In this document: in pieces, positions 36,301-47,129 of the stretch | How the letters are laid out: each line of letters starts with the position of its first letter | Position numbering within the stretch: the stretch's first letter is position 1 | Source: Gerris lacustris | Lineage: Eukaryota; Arthropoda; Insecta; Hemiptera; Gerridae | DNA: 64,000 nucleotides | NCBI GenBank assembly: GCA_951217055.1 | Contig: OX578283.1 | Location: forward strand, 29,821,427 to 29,885,426 | Direction: 5' to 3' | Notes under the pieces: generated by a model | The model's input: only the letters and a program-made list of their open reading frames with translations | Databases searched by the model: none | What the model was told of the DNA's origin: nothing | Position numbers and translations under genes: made by a program

Positions 36301-39300
36301 TTGCGTATCGTTCTAAAGCAGAAATTAAAAAATTTCTTAAGCCATCAACTTCTGTAAGTAATGCTGGTGGATTATAGGTTAATTACAATATTTCTTTGTT
36401 AATTGCAAAAGCCGGATATCCACATAACACTGGTGGAAAAATAATATCGCCCACCATCAATAAAAGAGGTAATAAAATATTATGAAAATGAACCCTGAAC
36501 CAGTTTTAAAAAGTATTCCGCACAATAATTACTTAAATGAGTTAAAAATGTTAACTAGAACTGTGATTAAATTATGAATTTAAGTGGTTAAATGAAAATA
36601 ATACCTGGATTAAATGAAAAATTTGTAAATGAAAAAAGGTATGGATTTTAATAATTATATAGAATAAAAAAAGTAAATTATCATAATGTAGAAAATTTTT
36701 CTTAATCCTGTAATAATAAAACTGTCAACAAATGCAAAGAGAGCAATGCATAAAATCAACTGTTTCTAGAACTTAAGTTTCACTTCTAATGCGTGAGAGT
36801 CTCACACATATATGTATATATTTTTTTTTATTAAAATTTTTATTAAATTTAGTCTGAGTGTTATCAGGCCATAACATGTTTTGCCTCTATATTGCAGTAT
36901 CATATATAACATTGAATAGGATCCACTTGAATCATTTATACTCTATGAGGTAAAATATTTTTTTACCTATCAAGGCTCCAGTCCCGTGCTTAACAGTTAA
37001 TTAAGGTTCTACTATATTTATAATAGTAGTGTAAGTCAATTCTCCTTTATGACTGCGAAACATGAGAGACAACCAAATAGATTATATACAAGCTACAGAT
37101 AGTACCTGAATAAATTAAATGAATAGTCTGTCAATCTGACAGTGTACACACTGAGAATATGAGATGACCAGGTGAACTATGAAAAGATGATTTGTGGGAG
37201 ACAAGAAGTGAATGACCAATCGATTATGGAGAGGAAGTGGAGGTGAATACATAATGGAAGCCACATGAAGCTGTTGAGGAGTCAGCACTGGACTGGAATT
37301 ATTATAAAGTTGTATCATAAACATTTTTATTATACTGTTTACTTGGTTGCAATTAAAATATCAATATAAAAAAATATAAGATAAAAAGATAAATAAAGAG
37401 ATCTTAATATTATTATAAAGTTATTATTTAATTTCAATTCTTCAGCGTCAGTGAAGAGTGGAACTATTTAATAAAGAAACGGAACTTATTGTAGAACGAA
37501 CCTGGACTAGACTCAGGAACACGTGAAGTATAAGAGAAACTGTTTCTTTGGAACATAAACTGATACGTTCCAAAAATAACTAGTTCCTGGAACTAGTTAT
37601 TGGTTTGGAACGAAACGTTGTAACTCGTTCCACTCATGGAACCGTTCCTCCCATCCCTAGCTAAGACTACTGAGATATAAATCATGAAAAAAGAATTATG
37701 GATGAAGCCATGAAAACTGGAAAGTAGTAAAGAATTTGGCTACAAACTTAACAAGATGGGAAGGTTTTCACTCCTATGCTATGGATAGTGGAAAAGATAT
37801 AGAATCCATTTTGAAGTAAATTAAAATTAAAATAATATATAGTCCACAGGCCACCATAAGAAGTGAGTCGCTGATTGATAAAGTTTTCTTACCTTATGGA
37901 ATCGCTTATTTATGCCTTGTCCACCGATGAATTGGGTATATGGCAACTGGGCGCTGGGCCATTTCTTTTTTGTTGACATGCCAAACTTGCCCTTCTGCGG
38001 GAACATTGAAAAGAGATAGATAAATTTTTGATTTTTATAGGATCGTTTAATTAAATTATTTAAAAAAAACAGTGGTACACGTGGCCACCGATAAGAGTGG
38101 GCCGTTTGGGGTGGCCACCGCCCCAAACATATCACTCTGCGGGGACGTTGAAAAGAAAACGGCCCACTCGTATTGGTGGCCACCTTTACCACTGTTTTTG
38201 AAATAATTTAATTAAACGATCCTGTAAAAATCAAAACTTTATCTATCTCTTTTCAATGTTCCCGCAGAAGGGCAAGTTTGGCATGTCAACAAAAAAGAAA
38301 TGGCCCAGCGCCTAGTTGCCATAGACCCAATTCATTGGTGGACACGGCATAAATAAGCGATTCCATAAGGTAAGAAAACTTTATCAATCACCGACTCACT
38401 TCTTATGGTGGCCTGTGGACTAATACTCACTCTGAGCAGGTTGTTGAACTGTGTACTGAGGTGTGAGAAATATTTAATGCGTCCATCTCTGATTGCGTGC
38501 CATTCCTCTCCATTCTTTGGTAACGGTCCACCACCTGCAGCTTCAAACAGTGTTAAACCTAAACAAAACCAAGAAACATGATACTTTTAAAGACTACACA
38601 ATACAAATTTAATTTTTTAGACATTATACAAGAGTGTAAGATTATATAATGTCATTCTAATCAAAGCTTAAAGTACAAGTTAAGCTTTAAAATATTTCGA
38701 AACTGTTTATATTCCTGCGCATGCCAAAGCTGAATGTCGTTCTTCGGAGTTCCTGGAGACTGTAAATAGTCATGTAAATGTCTTCAATATACCTATTTCT
38801 GAAAATTTGATTCTGAAACACTTAAGTAATCTGGTGAACAAGAAAGGAGCAGGACCTGATGGGATACCCCCATTCCATTTGTCTTGAAGACATGTGCCGA
38901 AGCCTTAACTAGACCACTGTACCTCTTATTCAAAAAGTCACTTGCAACTGGTGTTTTCCCTGAGTTGTGGAAGTTGGCGTTTGTTACACCAGTTTTTAAA
39001 TCTGGAAGGAAAGACGACTGCCACAATTATCGACCAATATGCATCTAATCAGGCATACCTAAACTATTTGAGTCTAAAGTAACCGACTTCCTTTCTGAAG
39101 TTTAATTTAATTTTGCATGACCATCAGCTTTTGGACTCAATTGAAGAAGGCTATAGTGTATATACCATTTATACAGATTTCTCAAAGGCTTTTGACCGAG
39201 TTGTTCATGACATCCTCCTAGTAAAACTAGCAAAGCTTGGAATTAGTGGAAAATTGTGGGAATGGATATCTACCTACCTCACTGGTAGGAAGCAAGCCGT

Positions 39301-42300
39301 CAGGATTGAGGGTCATCTCTCCCGCTACTTTGAAGTAACGTCAGGGGTACCCCAAGGATCTCATCTGGGCCCTTTGCTTTTCCTTTTATTTATTAACGAT
39401 GTTTCTGTGAGCCTTGATTGCTTACATTACCTTTTAGCTGATGACCTTAAGTTAGTACAAGTGGTCAAATCAAATGAGGACGTTAAGTCTCTTCAGGGAA
39501 ATTTAAACAAGCTTTCGAGGTGGTGCAATGAAAACATGCTTCAACTTAACCCCAGTAAGTGCAAAGTAATGTGCTTTACAAGAAATAAAGGAAATGAATG
39601 GTGCAGCTACACTTTAAATGGTTTCCCCCTTGAAGAAGTTGCTACGATAAAGGATTTAGGCGTAATTTTCGACAAATCGTTGTCCTTCATTCCTCACTAC
39701 AGTGATATTTGTGCTAGGGCGTTCCGGAACCTGGGGTTCATAATAAGAGTCTCTAGAGACTTGAGAGACCACCAAGTCAGGTCTTATCTCTATAATACTC
39801 TAGTAAGGAGCATCCTGGAATACTGCTCTGTGGTTTGGTCTCCTCAGTCCAAAACCCATATCCTTTCTATTGAAAGAATGCAGCGGAGGTTCTCAAACTT
39901 TCTCCTGAGTCTTCCTAATAATGGTTTTTTGTCGATGCCTTATTTGAAAAGGCTTGAAGTGCTGGAGCTTAAATCTCTCGTGGAAAGAAGAGCTGTTGCC
40001 TTGATAGCTTTTCTAATCAAAGCTGTTGGCGGTCACTACGACTCCCCTGAACTGCTTCAGCGTTGCAACTTTAGAGTAGCAGCGAGGACGTCTCTGTGTA
40101 TAGACCTTTTCACTCCTGATTACCACAGGACAGACTATGGCAGGACAAGTACCATGATACAGGCTATGCGGCTATTCAATGAATACTGTCATGAGGTTGA
40201 CCCCTTCTGTATCTCTCCTCGGAACCTGAACCTGAAGTTACGACTAAATTTACAAGACATTAATAGAATATTTAATTGATTTTTTATTTTTAGTTATTAT
40301 TGTTTTACTTTAGTGATTGTTTTATTTGTTGCATTATATGTTATTTAAATATGTTGTTTTTATTTACTTTTGTATAGTTTAATGTACGTATTGACTGTGA
40401 TATTTTGGACTAATTGTCTGTCATCATTAAAAACAAATAAATAAATTTTTTATTCTTGTCCCAACCTTAGCAATGAAAGAGATAAAGGTTATATTACCTA
40501 GAGCAAAGATATCAACTTTAGAATAGTCAAGATGTGATTCATTGAGCATCTCCCTCGGTAAATATCTACAGTCTCCATCTTCAACATAGCCTGTGTTATC
40601 CATCTTAATTACATGACCAAGATCACCTGAAACAAACCAAAAACAACATTGTAAAGTAACTCATGTACCCGCAAAAGGTCAAAATGTGAGGGTATTATGA
40701 AGACTGAAAGCTGATTTGAAAAAATAAACAAAAATTTTCAATTTACATGGACAGACAGTTTACATCATTCCCTAAGAAAAAAGTACAACTTGAAATCACA
40801 ATGAAATAAAGTGAGAGTTATCAAGATCAATCTCAACTCCTACTTGGATTTTTTCTCTTACTCATTTGTACTGAAGATGACCACTTGTGGTGTCTTTTTT
40901 TATTCTTAGTTTTTTGCTGTTTCTTTTACATCCTGATCAACAAATTATTAGGTTATACAGGATGAGGGATTTGGCCACTTTACTTATCTACTGGATGTGA
41001 TCATCAGTGTAAAACATGTCTAGGGTTATTATTTGACATGTTTAGATTTTTCTACCAGGGCACTAAACATTGCTTTCTTCAAAACGACATGATTTAACTA
41101 TCCTTGTATGTGTAATAGTTGCATAAGATATATAGTTGTATCAGATCTTAGGTAGGCCTCAGCCCTCCACAGGCTATTGCCCTTTGGATTATTATTATTA
41201 TTATTATTATACAATAGAATAGATAGCAATAATTTCTCTAATTTTAATTACAATTACTCTAATTTAAACTAATTTTTCCTTTCTTTTTGGAGCAAAGCTC
41301 TTGTTCCAAGGTTTCCTCTCCAAAGATTATTGTTACTGCCATATGAAAAATTAAAAAAACGTGTGAGAGAAAGAGGTTTTCATTTGGTTGAAACCCTTCG
41401 AGAGCTTTATCTGAAACACTTTCAACTCTCCCTTGTCTCCATAGCTTTCTTTCAATCTCAACTATCTATTTAACCCATTGAATGCGTAATCTAATTCATG
41501 AACCTACCTTAGTGACTGAATAGAATCTTTAAAAGTTAATTAAAAAAAAAATTGATCCCCTGTGGATACAAACGTCAGCGGGCCTGAGGGAGCCTTGCAA
41601 GATGGTTCTACTCAAGGCACGGAGAATAGAGCTACAGAGGGCTGAAAGGGAGGGGCTTGGATCCACCCGCCAGGCGCGTTAGCACGGCATGGATTCACAG
41701 TAGATCCACCCGCATTGAATGGGTTAAGTAGAATATTTTATTTTCAGACCCATGATCTCCCCTCATAGAGGCTTTAATTATAACCAACAATTAGTGGTTG
41801 TCTTGAAATAATTTATAAGCTTTGTTTACATAAGCTAGTTACGTTCTATTAAAACATTATATTACCTATTTTATAAGTGGTCTCTTCCTTAGGATCATCT
41901 AATGAATGGTTTTGGTGATATCTGAAGTATAGTACAGGACCTGAAGTTAGAAATATATTGCCTGGCTTCAGGTCCATATGTGCTAAATTACATTTGTGTA
42001 TATACCTACAGGAAAAAGTAAAAAATAATTACTTACAGATTATAAAAAATTATGTAAAAAGAAGGAAATTTTTTAAAAAAGTCAAGGCATCATACTTAAA
42101 TACAAACATTAACAAAAAGCAAAAAGAGAGATTTTATTTTACAAGACAATATACCTGAGTCCCTGTCCAAGATGTTCCAGTAGAATCAGTAGTTCCTTCT
42201 CTTGCATTGGTCCATTTTTCTTGATATGTTCTTCCAGACTACCTCCGTTACAGTATTCATTCTGCATGAATAAATATTCATCCTCCAACCAGGAAACGTA

Positions 42301-45300
42301 GTTACGGACTATATGCGGATGTTCAAGAGCAGCATGGGCAAAGATCTCATTTCGAGCCATTTTTCTGAAATATTTTAAAAGTAAGTTAAAATGGTTTACT
42401 CTATAGTAAACTAAGTCTATCCTGAAATAGTGAAATAATAATATTTTTAAAATCTAAATAAAAAAAACATGTTAATTTAGGGGAATATTTAAATAGGTAA
42501 AATATTTTTATGAGGCCAAAGTACTCACCTGACGACCACAAACTCAAAGTAGATATAGTCATTAATGTAATTTTTTAATTCCTGCACTCACTCATTATTT
42601 TTCACACCTTATCTTCTCAAATGCACAGAAGATGGCTCTTTTTAGGTGGGCAGAATTCTTCCACTAATCCTAGTTAAGTGACTCCTTTTAGTCACTAATA
42701 TTTTACATGTTTTGTCAAAACATTGGTATAAAACAAAACTTACTCATTTATGATAGGTCTTAGACTCCTTTTGACAGCATATTCCATACCAGTGAGAAGA
42801 TGTAAACATCTGTACACACAACCATGATCTCCTGTACCCAGAACACTTCGCACAATAAACTCCTACAAAAATAGAAACAATCACTTGATTACGAAAGTCA
42901 TAACGACTGGATACAATAGTATCCTGGATACAACTAGTTCTAAGACTTGTGGACCTGGCTATCAAGTTAATCTAGTAGTTGAATGTAGCCGGAAAGTAGG
43001 CTCCAATATCACTCGTAATACTTGGATTAAAATGAGTAGTAAAACATTGGGACACAAATGCAAACCCTATGAGACAAGATCACCACCTGAACTACAAAAA
43101 TATTTACCTAAGGAAGCCCAAATAATAGATTGAACACAGGGTCATTTAATTTTAATAAGATGTCAAGCAGAGGACCTATTTATTGATGTAGCTCACTAAA
43201 CATATAGCTGTTTCGCCTTTTTTTTATAACTAATTATTTGAGTTTTCTGCATTTGCCTTTATAAGCCAAAGAACAACTTGATTATATGGTCAAACTAAAA
43301 ATTTATCAAAATAAATAACTTACCTTTTCAAATTTTGGTTGATCAAAGTCGCTTAATTTGGGCTTCTTAATTGAAATGTTATACTTCGACAACTCATCTC
43401 GGCAATCTTCCTCTTCATCTTTATGAAATATGATTTTCTTCCTGTAACAATAAAACAAATTACATATTAGAAATCTGGACAAAAACTAGGAAATATGATC
43501 CGTCATTTAGAGGTGAAGGGGTAAGTAGTGCCGTTAAATAAGAAAGTATATGTCCTTTTGACTAAATGTTTAGAGTCTAGCCAATGTTACTAAATCAAAG
43601 AATCCTAACAAAGGCTGGAATAGTAAAAACGCTAAGTTTTAATTAATTAAACTAATGAAGTGTGCCTTCTACATCTATTAACCAAAATCACTATTCCACC
43701 TAGTCATTTTCACTAATAACGAGAGATAAATTTCAACACTGAGTCTTAAACAATATTGGGTACTTTTTTACTTTAGCAACCCCCTGCATCCCTTTGTGTT
43801 AATGGTTATTTATAAAAAAAAACATATACAGAGTAGCATGTATTCCTTAGTCTAAATTACTATTAAGACGAAGGGATATTTATTCCAATGTACCTTGGGA
43901 CTAAGGAATATCACACTTGTGTATATAATTGTGATCATATCCCTTAGTCCAATCATCTATTAAGATAAAAGAATATTGAAGATAAAACTGCCCCAGGAGT
44001 CCCAATGTCTTGGGGAGACAAGCAGACAAACCTTTGAGACTTTTGTTGGGCAGACTATTGTTTAGAACCAAGGGGGGTGCTAAAGTAAAAAAGTGCCATT
44101 TAAGTTATTGTTTAAGAATCTCATTTGAATTTTAAATTTAGTCCTTAGATCTCTAATCACCTTTTAATTATCTATATTGAAGTTATATCTGATCGTCGAT
44201 TGAATTAAATTTTATTGTTATCATTGAGAAAATGAACTGGAATTTTTTCGAGGTTTGTTGCTACCTCCGGTAAATCAATTTCTAATTGTTTGATTTATGT
44301 AACATCTCGATAAAATCAATAAATTAAAAAAAAAAAAAATACATTAAGTGACTCTTTCTTAGGAAAATTTAGGTCGAAGAGTAAAAAAAATATTAACCAT
44401 AACCTCCCTTTAGTTTTTTAAAGAAGTGACACTTTACGTATTTCATTTAAAAAAACTATTGAATTTATCAAGATGCTAAAACCGGAATCATTTGCGTAAA
44501 TTACAAAGAGTGCAGATTTACACTAACTCCTTAGGATAATGTTTAGCCACTCCAATTTGTCTATTTAGCTCATTATGATGATGTTTGGCTGAACTGAACA
44601 AGACAGTACCATCAAGAGTAAAGGTATGTTTTCCTAGACGTGACTCCAGCTATAGACACTGGCACAAAATTATAAGTTTCCATGTTAAGAGTCGCTCTGC
44701 TAGGAAAACAGAGTCCTCAGCGATAATCGCTGGAGTCGCGTCTAGGAAAATAAAGCTTAAGTCATATTGTCACCTATACATGCAAAAGTGTGATACTCCT
44801 GCACCTCAAAGCGAATTGGACTAAATATCTCCGAGTCTTACTATTAAGACTCGGGGATGGATGTTTATGTCAAAATGGCTATCCATTTCGACAAAGGAAT
44901 GGAAACAGCACTAGATTCTTTAGTTTTCCCCAAAATTAAATCATACATAACGACAACACCCTATCATTTTCACAGTGATCATCTACTCTAGGGTATACAC
45001 TTACGTTTCCAATCGACACTTCTTAGTTTCCTGCTTAATACGATAAGGAGAAAACGGGTTGACCAGGGAAGAAGGGATGTTTCCAATAGACAGGTTACAC
45101 TTGTCCTTAAAGTCGTACTTTCTGTGTCTCTGTATCTTCAGGCTACGACAAACAGCCGGTGTAGAGGAGAAAGCAGGTGGCTCCAGCCTGGACTTTGATA
45201 AAGATTTCGGCGTCTCGACTAGTCTCATAGAGCGGACTTTCCTATAGGGTGGACTGTGGGGAGTTAAAACCATGCCCAGAGAATTTTTAAGGTTCATCGA

Positions 45301-45432
45301 ATGATCTGTAGGGGGTGTAACAGTACCCGATTCTTCTAAATCATTAGATATAGCAATCCTGACAAGAACAGGAGACAACGTACGGTATTTCCTAGTGATA
45401 AAATCCTCGTCTTCACTTGCTGACGTGTCCAT
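33381..45432 (-). CDS. wee1: Wee1-type CDK-inhibitory kinase, copy B (9 exons, 535 aa)
   Basis: Exons on the minus strand are 45432-45005, 43441-43324, 42862-42744, 42364-42155, 42005-41866, 40626-40498, 38558-38431, 35857-35720 and 33578-33381. All introns are GT-AG and the reading frame is unbroken. Exons 3, 4, 6, 7 and 8 have exactly the lengths of copy A (119, 210, 129, 128, 138 nt); exon 5 is one codon shorter. Motifs: GTGDHG loop, Lys213, alphaC Glu228, HMDLKPGN (Asp303, Asn308), DLG (340-342), ETPKSLSKSR, VNPFSP and C-terminal TSRLIVKK. The conserved GKK of the tail is VKK here, and the Asn run is shorter and interrupted. Nothing in the sequence marks it as a pseudogene. Introns 6 to 8 are invaded by a LINE, foldback elements and MITEs, some within 8-15 nt of splice sites, which may affect splicing efficiency. 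Confidence 0.92.
33687..34044. mobile_element. Foldback element FB1, copy 3, internally deleted
   Basis: Begins tagtccaggagac and keeps most of the right arm ('gatcatggaaatgacattgt', 'cttaaaaggcactaaaagat'), but most of the left arm is missing and the right end is cut after ttctagctt. It lies in intron 8 of Wee1 copy B. Confidence 0.75.
35420..35707. mobile_element. piggyBac-like MITE (TTAA-flanked) next to exon 8 donor
   Basis: The 288-bp element is flanked by TTAA at 35416-35419 and 35708-35711, with inverted ends cacgttc/gaacgtg. Internally it holds palindromes such as acgttcccggaacgt and cacgttcctggaacgtg. TTAA duplication is diagnostic of piggyBac-type transposition. On the gene strand the TTAA begins 8 nt into intron 8 of Wee1 copy B, directly after gtaagtat. 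Confidence 0.75.
35873..36155 (+). repeat. Dispersed repeat R1-like copy next to exon 8 acceptor
   Basis: Matches 16490-16790 ('gattttatgctt', 'tccaaatttcataaaaatca', 'gatgagtacttttga'), and its start ('ccaattagggtggcacat') recurs at 61963. It ends where a hAT-like terminus (caggggttcccaac) begins at 36156. It starts about 15 nt from the exon 8 acceptor of Wee1 copy B. Confidence 0.65.
36156..36280. mobile_element. hAT-like terminus fragment
   Basis: caggggttcccaacggggtc followed by repeated 'gggggtc' blocks is a typical hAT-like end. No matching right terminus was found in the next kilobase, so the copy is truncated or rearranged. Confidence 0.5.
37575..37660. repeat. Palindrome and MITE-like terminus in intron 7 of copy B
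   Basis: 37575-37601 is a perfect odd palindrome (13-bp arms around one T; core agttcctggaact). It is followed by 'ggaacc gttcctcccatccct', which looks like a hAT-like terminus. The left end of an element near 37445 is unclear. Confidence 0.45.
37841..38422. mobile_element. Foldback element FB2 abutting exon 7 donor
   Basis: Arms of about 230-280 bp run from tagtccacagg (37840) to cctgtggacta (38422), with TA at both edges. Matching landmarks in both arms are 'ccataagaagtgagtcg', 'aaacttgcccttctgcggga' and 'ggtggccac'. No frame is present. It lies in intron 7 of Wee1 copy B, and on the gene strand begins about 8 nt after the exon 7 donor. Ends resemble FB1 (TAGTCCA). Confidence 0.85.
38697..40450 (+). 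mobile_element. 5'-truncated non-LTR retrotransposon in intron 6 of copy B
   Basis: Boundaries come from comparison with intron 6 of Wee1 copy A: the sequences match up to 'acaagttaagc' (about 38686) and resume at 'cttgtcccaacc' (about 40453). The 3' end carries an 'aaataaataaa' tail. The element is antisense to the host gene. No upstream coding region or endonuclease domain is present. Confidence 0.82.
38700..40279 (+). pseudogene. Reverse transcriptase pseudogene (Jockey/CR1-like LINE)
   Basis: Conceptual translation shows the ordered motifs of a non-LTR reverse transcriptase: GPDGIP near 38858, LWK...TPVFKSG and NYRPI (38970-39043), YTDFSKAFDRV (about 39168), SGVPQGSHLGPLLF (about 39340), the catalytic LADDLKL (about 39435), then NPSKCKVM and LGVIFD. 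A 388-residue open segment (39113-40279) holds fingers-palm through C-terminal region. Upstream it is broken by a frameshift near 38870 and in-frame stops near 39045, 39102 and 39116. The catalytic ADD is retained, but the copy cannot make a complete protein. Confidence 0.88.
41474..41723. mobile_element. piggyBac-like MITE with TTAA TSD in intron 5 of copy B
   Basis: The 250-bp element has ends cccattgaatgcg and cgcattgaatggg (13 bp, perfect) flanked by TTAA at 41470-41473 and 41724-41727. The TTAACCC end is typical of piggyBac-type elements. The right half is distinctly GC-rich against the intron. No coding capacity. Confidence 0.88.
43845..43990. repeat. Dispersed 'ttagtcc' repeat in intron 1 of copy B
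   Basis: Contains 'tattccttagtct', 'aagacgaagggatattt' and 'gggactaaggaatatcacac', matching 8862-8950 and the core of 14796-14958. Copies in both Wee1 genes sit at different positions, so they are independent insertions. Confidence 0.55.
44629..44750. repeat. Inverted repeat with 22-bp arms in intron 1 of copy B
   Basis: Arms 44629-44650 and 44729-44750 (ttttcctagacg...ctccagc and complement) pair with two mismatches around 78 bp. An inner inverted pair 'agagtcg...gagtcctcagcgataatcgctg' adds structure. MITE-like. Confidence 0.7.
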
Positions 45433-45603
45433 CGCTTGATTTATAAACACACTTAGCAATAATATATACTAAATAACCTGATAACTAATAATGAATATTT
45501 AAAAAAGTATTAAAGAATAGTCACACAACGCATAGAAACTAGATTTTACAATCTCCGATAACTCTTACTTTTGAACAACAACAATGGCCGTGCTTTAGAA
45601 AGA

Positions 45604-45803
45604 GCGGGAAAACGTACACCAGTAAAGGATAACTCTATTATATTATATCGCAAAACAGTCAAAAACTTAAATCTTTCTTCGTGAAAACTATAATTTTGTT
45701 GTCTGCCTCTTTAAAATAAATTAAAAAGTACAGTTTAATAAAAACAAAAAATATTTATTTTTATTTTTCTTATGTCAATAGCAGTCTCAACCACAAATAT
45801 TCC
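45604..45803 (-). promoter_or_regulatory. Promoter region of Wee1 copy B with E2F-like site
   Basis: On the gene strand TTTCCCGC lies at 45611-45604, followed by a block with acggccatt as in copy A. The 20-bp block gaatatttgtggttgagact lies at 45802-45783, 370 bp from the ATG, against 371 bp in copy A. Retention of spacing and motif after strong intron divergence suggests selection. E2F input is inferred from the motif. Confidence 0.55.
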
Positions 45804-45829
45804 ACTTATATCAAACGGCATCATTTTCA

Positions 45830-46830
45830 AACTTCACTTCAAAACAAACTTGTATACCTTAAAATGCTTATTAACTTTATTAAAATGCCAACTTAAAATT
45901 AATTCAAATGCTTATTAGTAACTATTAATAAAAAAAATAATTAAATTTACTCTTAAATTTAATGATCTATCATTGCAACATACTATAAAACAAATAAAAT
46001 GGGAGAAACAAATATAATAATTATTTTACCATATTTCCAACAAATCTTTCATTATTTCATCTTTTCTGGAGAAAACCATTTTTACTGGAGAAAAACACTT
46101 TTAGCTTAGTATACTTATATCTTCTTTTATTTCTTGGTACTATAACATATAACAGGTATTTAAAAAATAAATAATAAAACAGTAACTTATATAATTATAA
46201 ACTATAACTATAACGGTAAACTCTACAACATTATTATAACTATAACTAACATTAATAATTTAATTTAAGGAAAGTAAAACTAACTCGATTATTCTTTATG
46301 TAGACAGAACAAAAGAGTAAAATATATGCTTACTCTTCAGCAGTTTTCGGTAAACTAACCTCATTAGTTTTTCTAAAGTTATCACAATTATGGAAATGGC
46401 TTAAGATAATTCCCTAATTCGGGGTAAGAGATAAAGATTATTATTGATAAACTTGTTTTTAGGTTCCGAAAAATACCCTATTGCCGGTATTTTCTTGTAA
46501 TCCGATAGACGTAATAACTAAAATGTGGTTCAAAAGCCTTAATACCCTACTTGGGGTTTCGCTTAATATTGACAAGTATATTTTATTTTCCCCTTTCGCT
46601 TGGAATTTTAAAAGTGTTGGCATTTTTCCAAGAATATATATTGAAGCACACATCAGCCGAAAAGTCTGGACAGTATTTGCTTCTTTATATTTAATTATTA
46701 ATAAATAATAATAATATTCTAGGGAATTGAATTTAAGTTAGCAACCGTTACGTTAAAGTTTAGATAGGAGAGAGTTAGTAAGGTACAAAGAAAAAACGTT
46801 GTTTAACCAACTAGTTTCGTAAATAGTACA
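45830..46830. other. AT-rich intergenic DNA, no gene seen
   Basis: Similarity between the two Wee1 flanks fades here, so this is the outer edge of the duplicated unit. No coding sequence recognised. Confidence 0.5.
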
Positions 46831-46831
46831 T

Positions 46832-46972
46832 TACGCGTCTAGTGCGGAAAGTAGCATTTTGCATGCGAGTGTGGAGTTTGCACCCGAGCGACAGCGAGGG
46901 TAGTAAAACCACACGAGCAATGCAAAATGCCGTTTTCGCACGAGTTACGTACCGTACTTTATCTACGATTGT
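46832..46972. repeat. Inverted repeat 'attacgcgtctag' family
   Basis: Arms of about 43 bp with mismatches ('gcattttgcatgcgagtgtgg' region and its complement 'ccacacgagcaatgcaaaat') enclose 'cacccgagcgacagcg'. Half copies lie at 55339-55430 and, inverted, at 57298-57430. GC-rich relative to surroundings. Confidence 0.7.
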
Positions 46973-47129
46973 TAGATTTTAAATAAAACAGAAAAAAATA
47001 ATAAACTTCCTGTATGTAAGTTCGTATTTCTCTTTTGATAAAGGTGACATAAATTTATTAGTTGTATTTTGTGCGGAATTAATTATTTTGAGGGTAGCTA
47101 TTGTATTTAAGGCTTTTTTTTGAAGAGGC

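Noticed and set aside
33381..45432. Copy B as a pseudogene
   Set aside because: All nine exons splice in frame with intact GT-AG sites and complete catalytic motifs. Only intron invasion looked suspicious.
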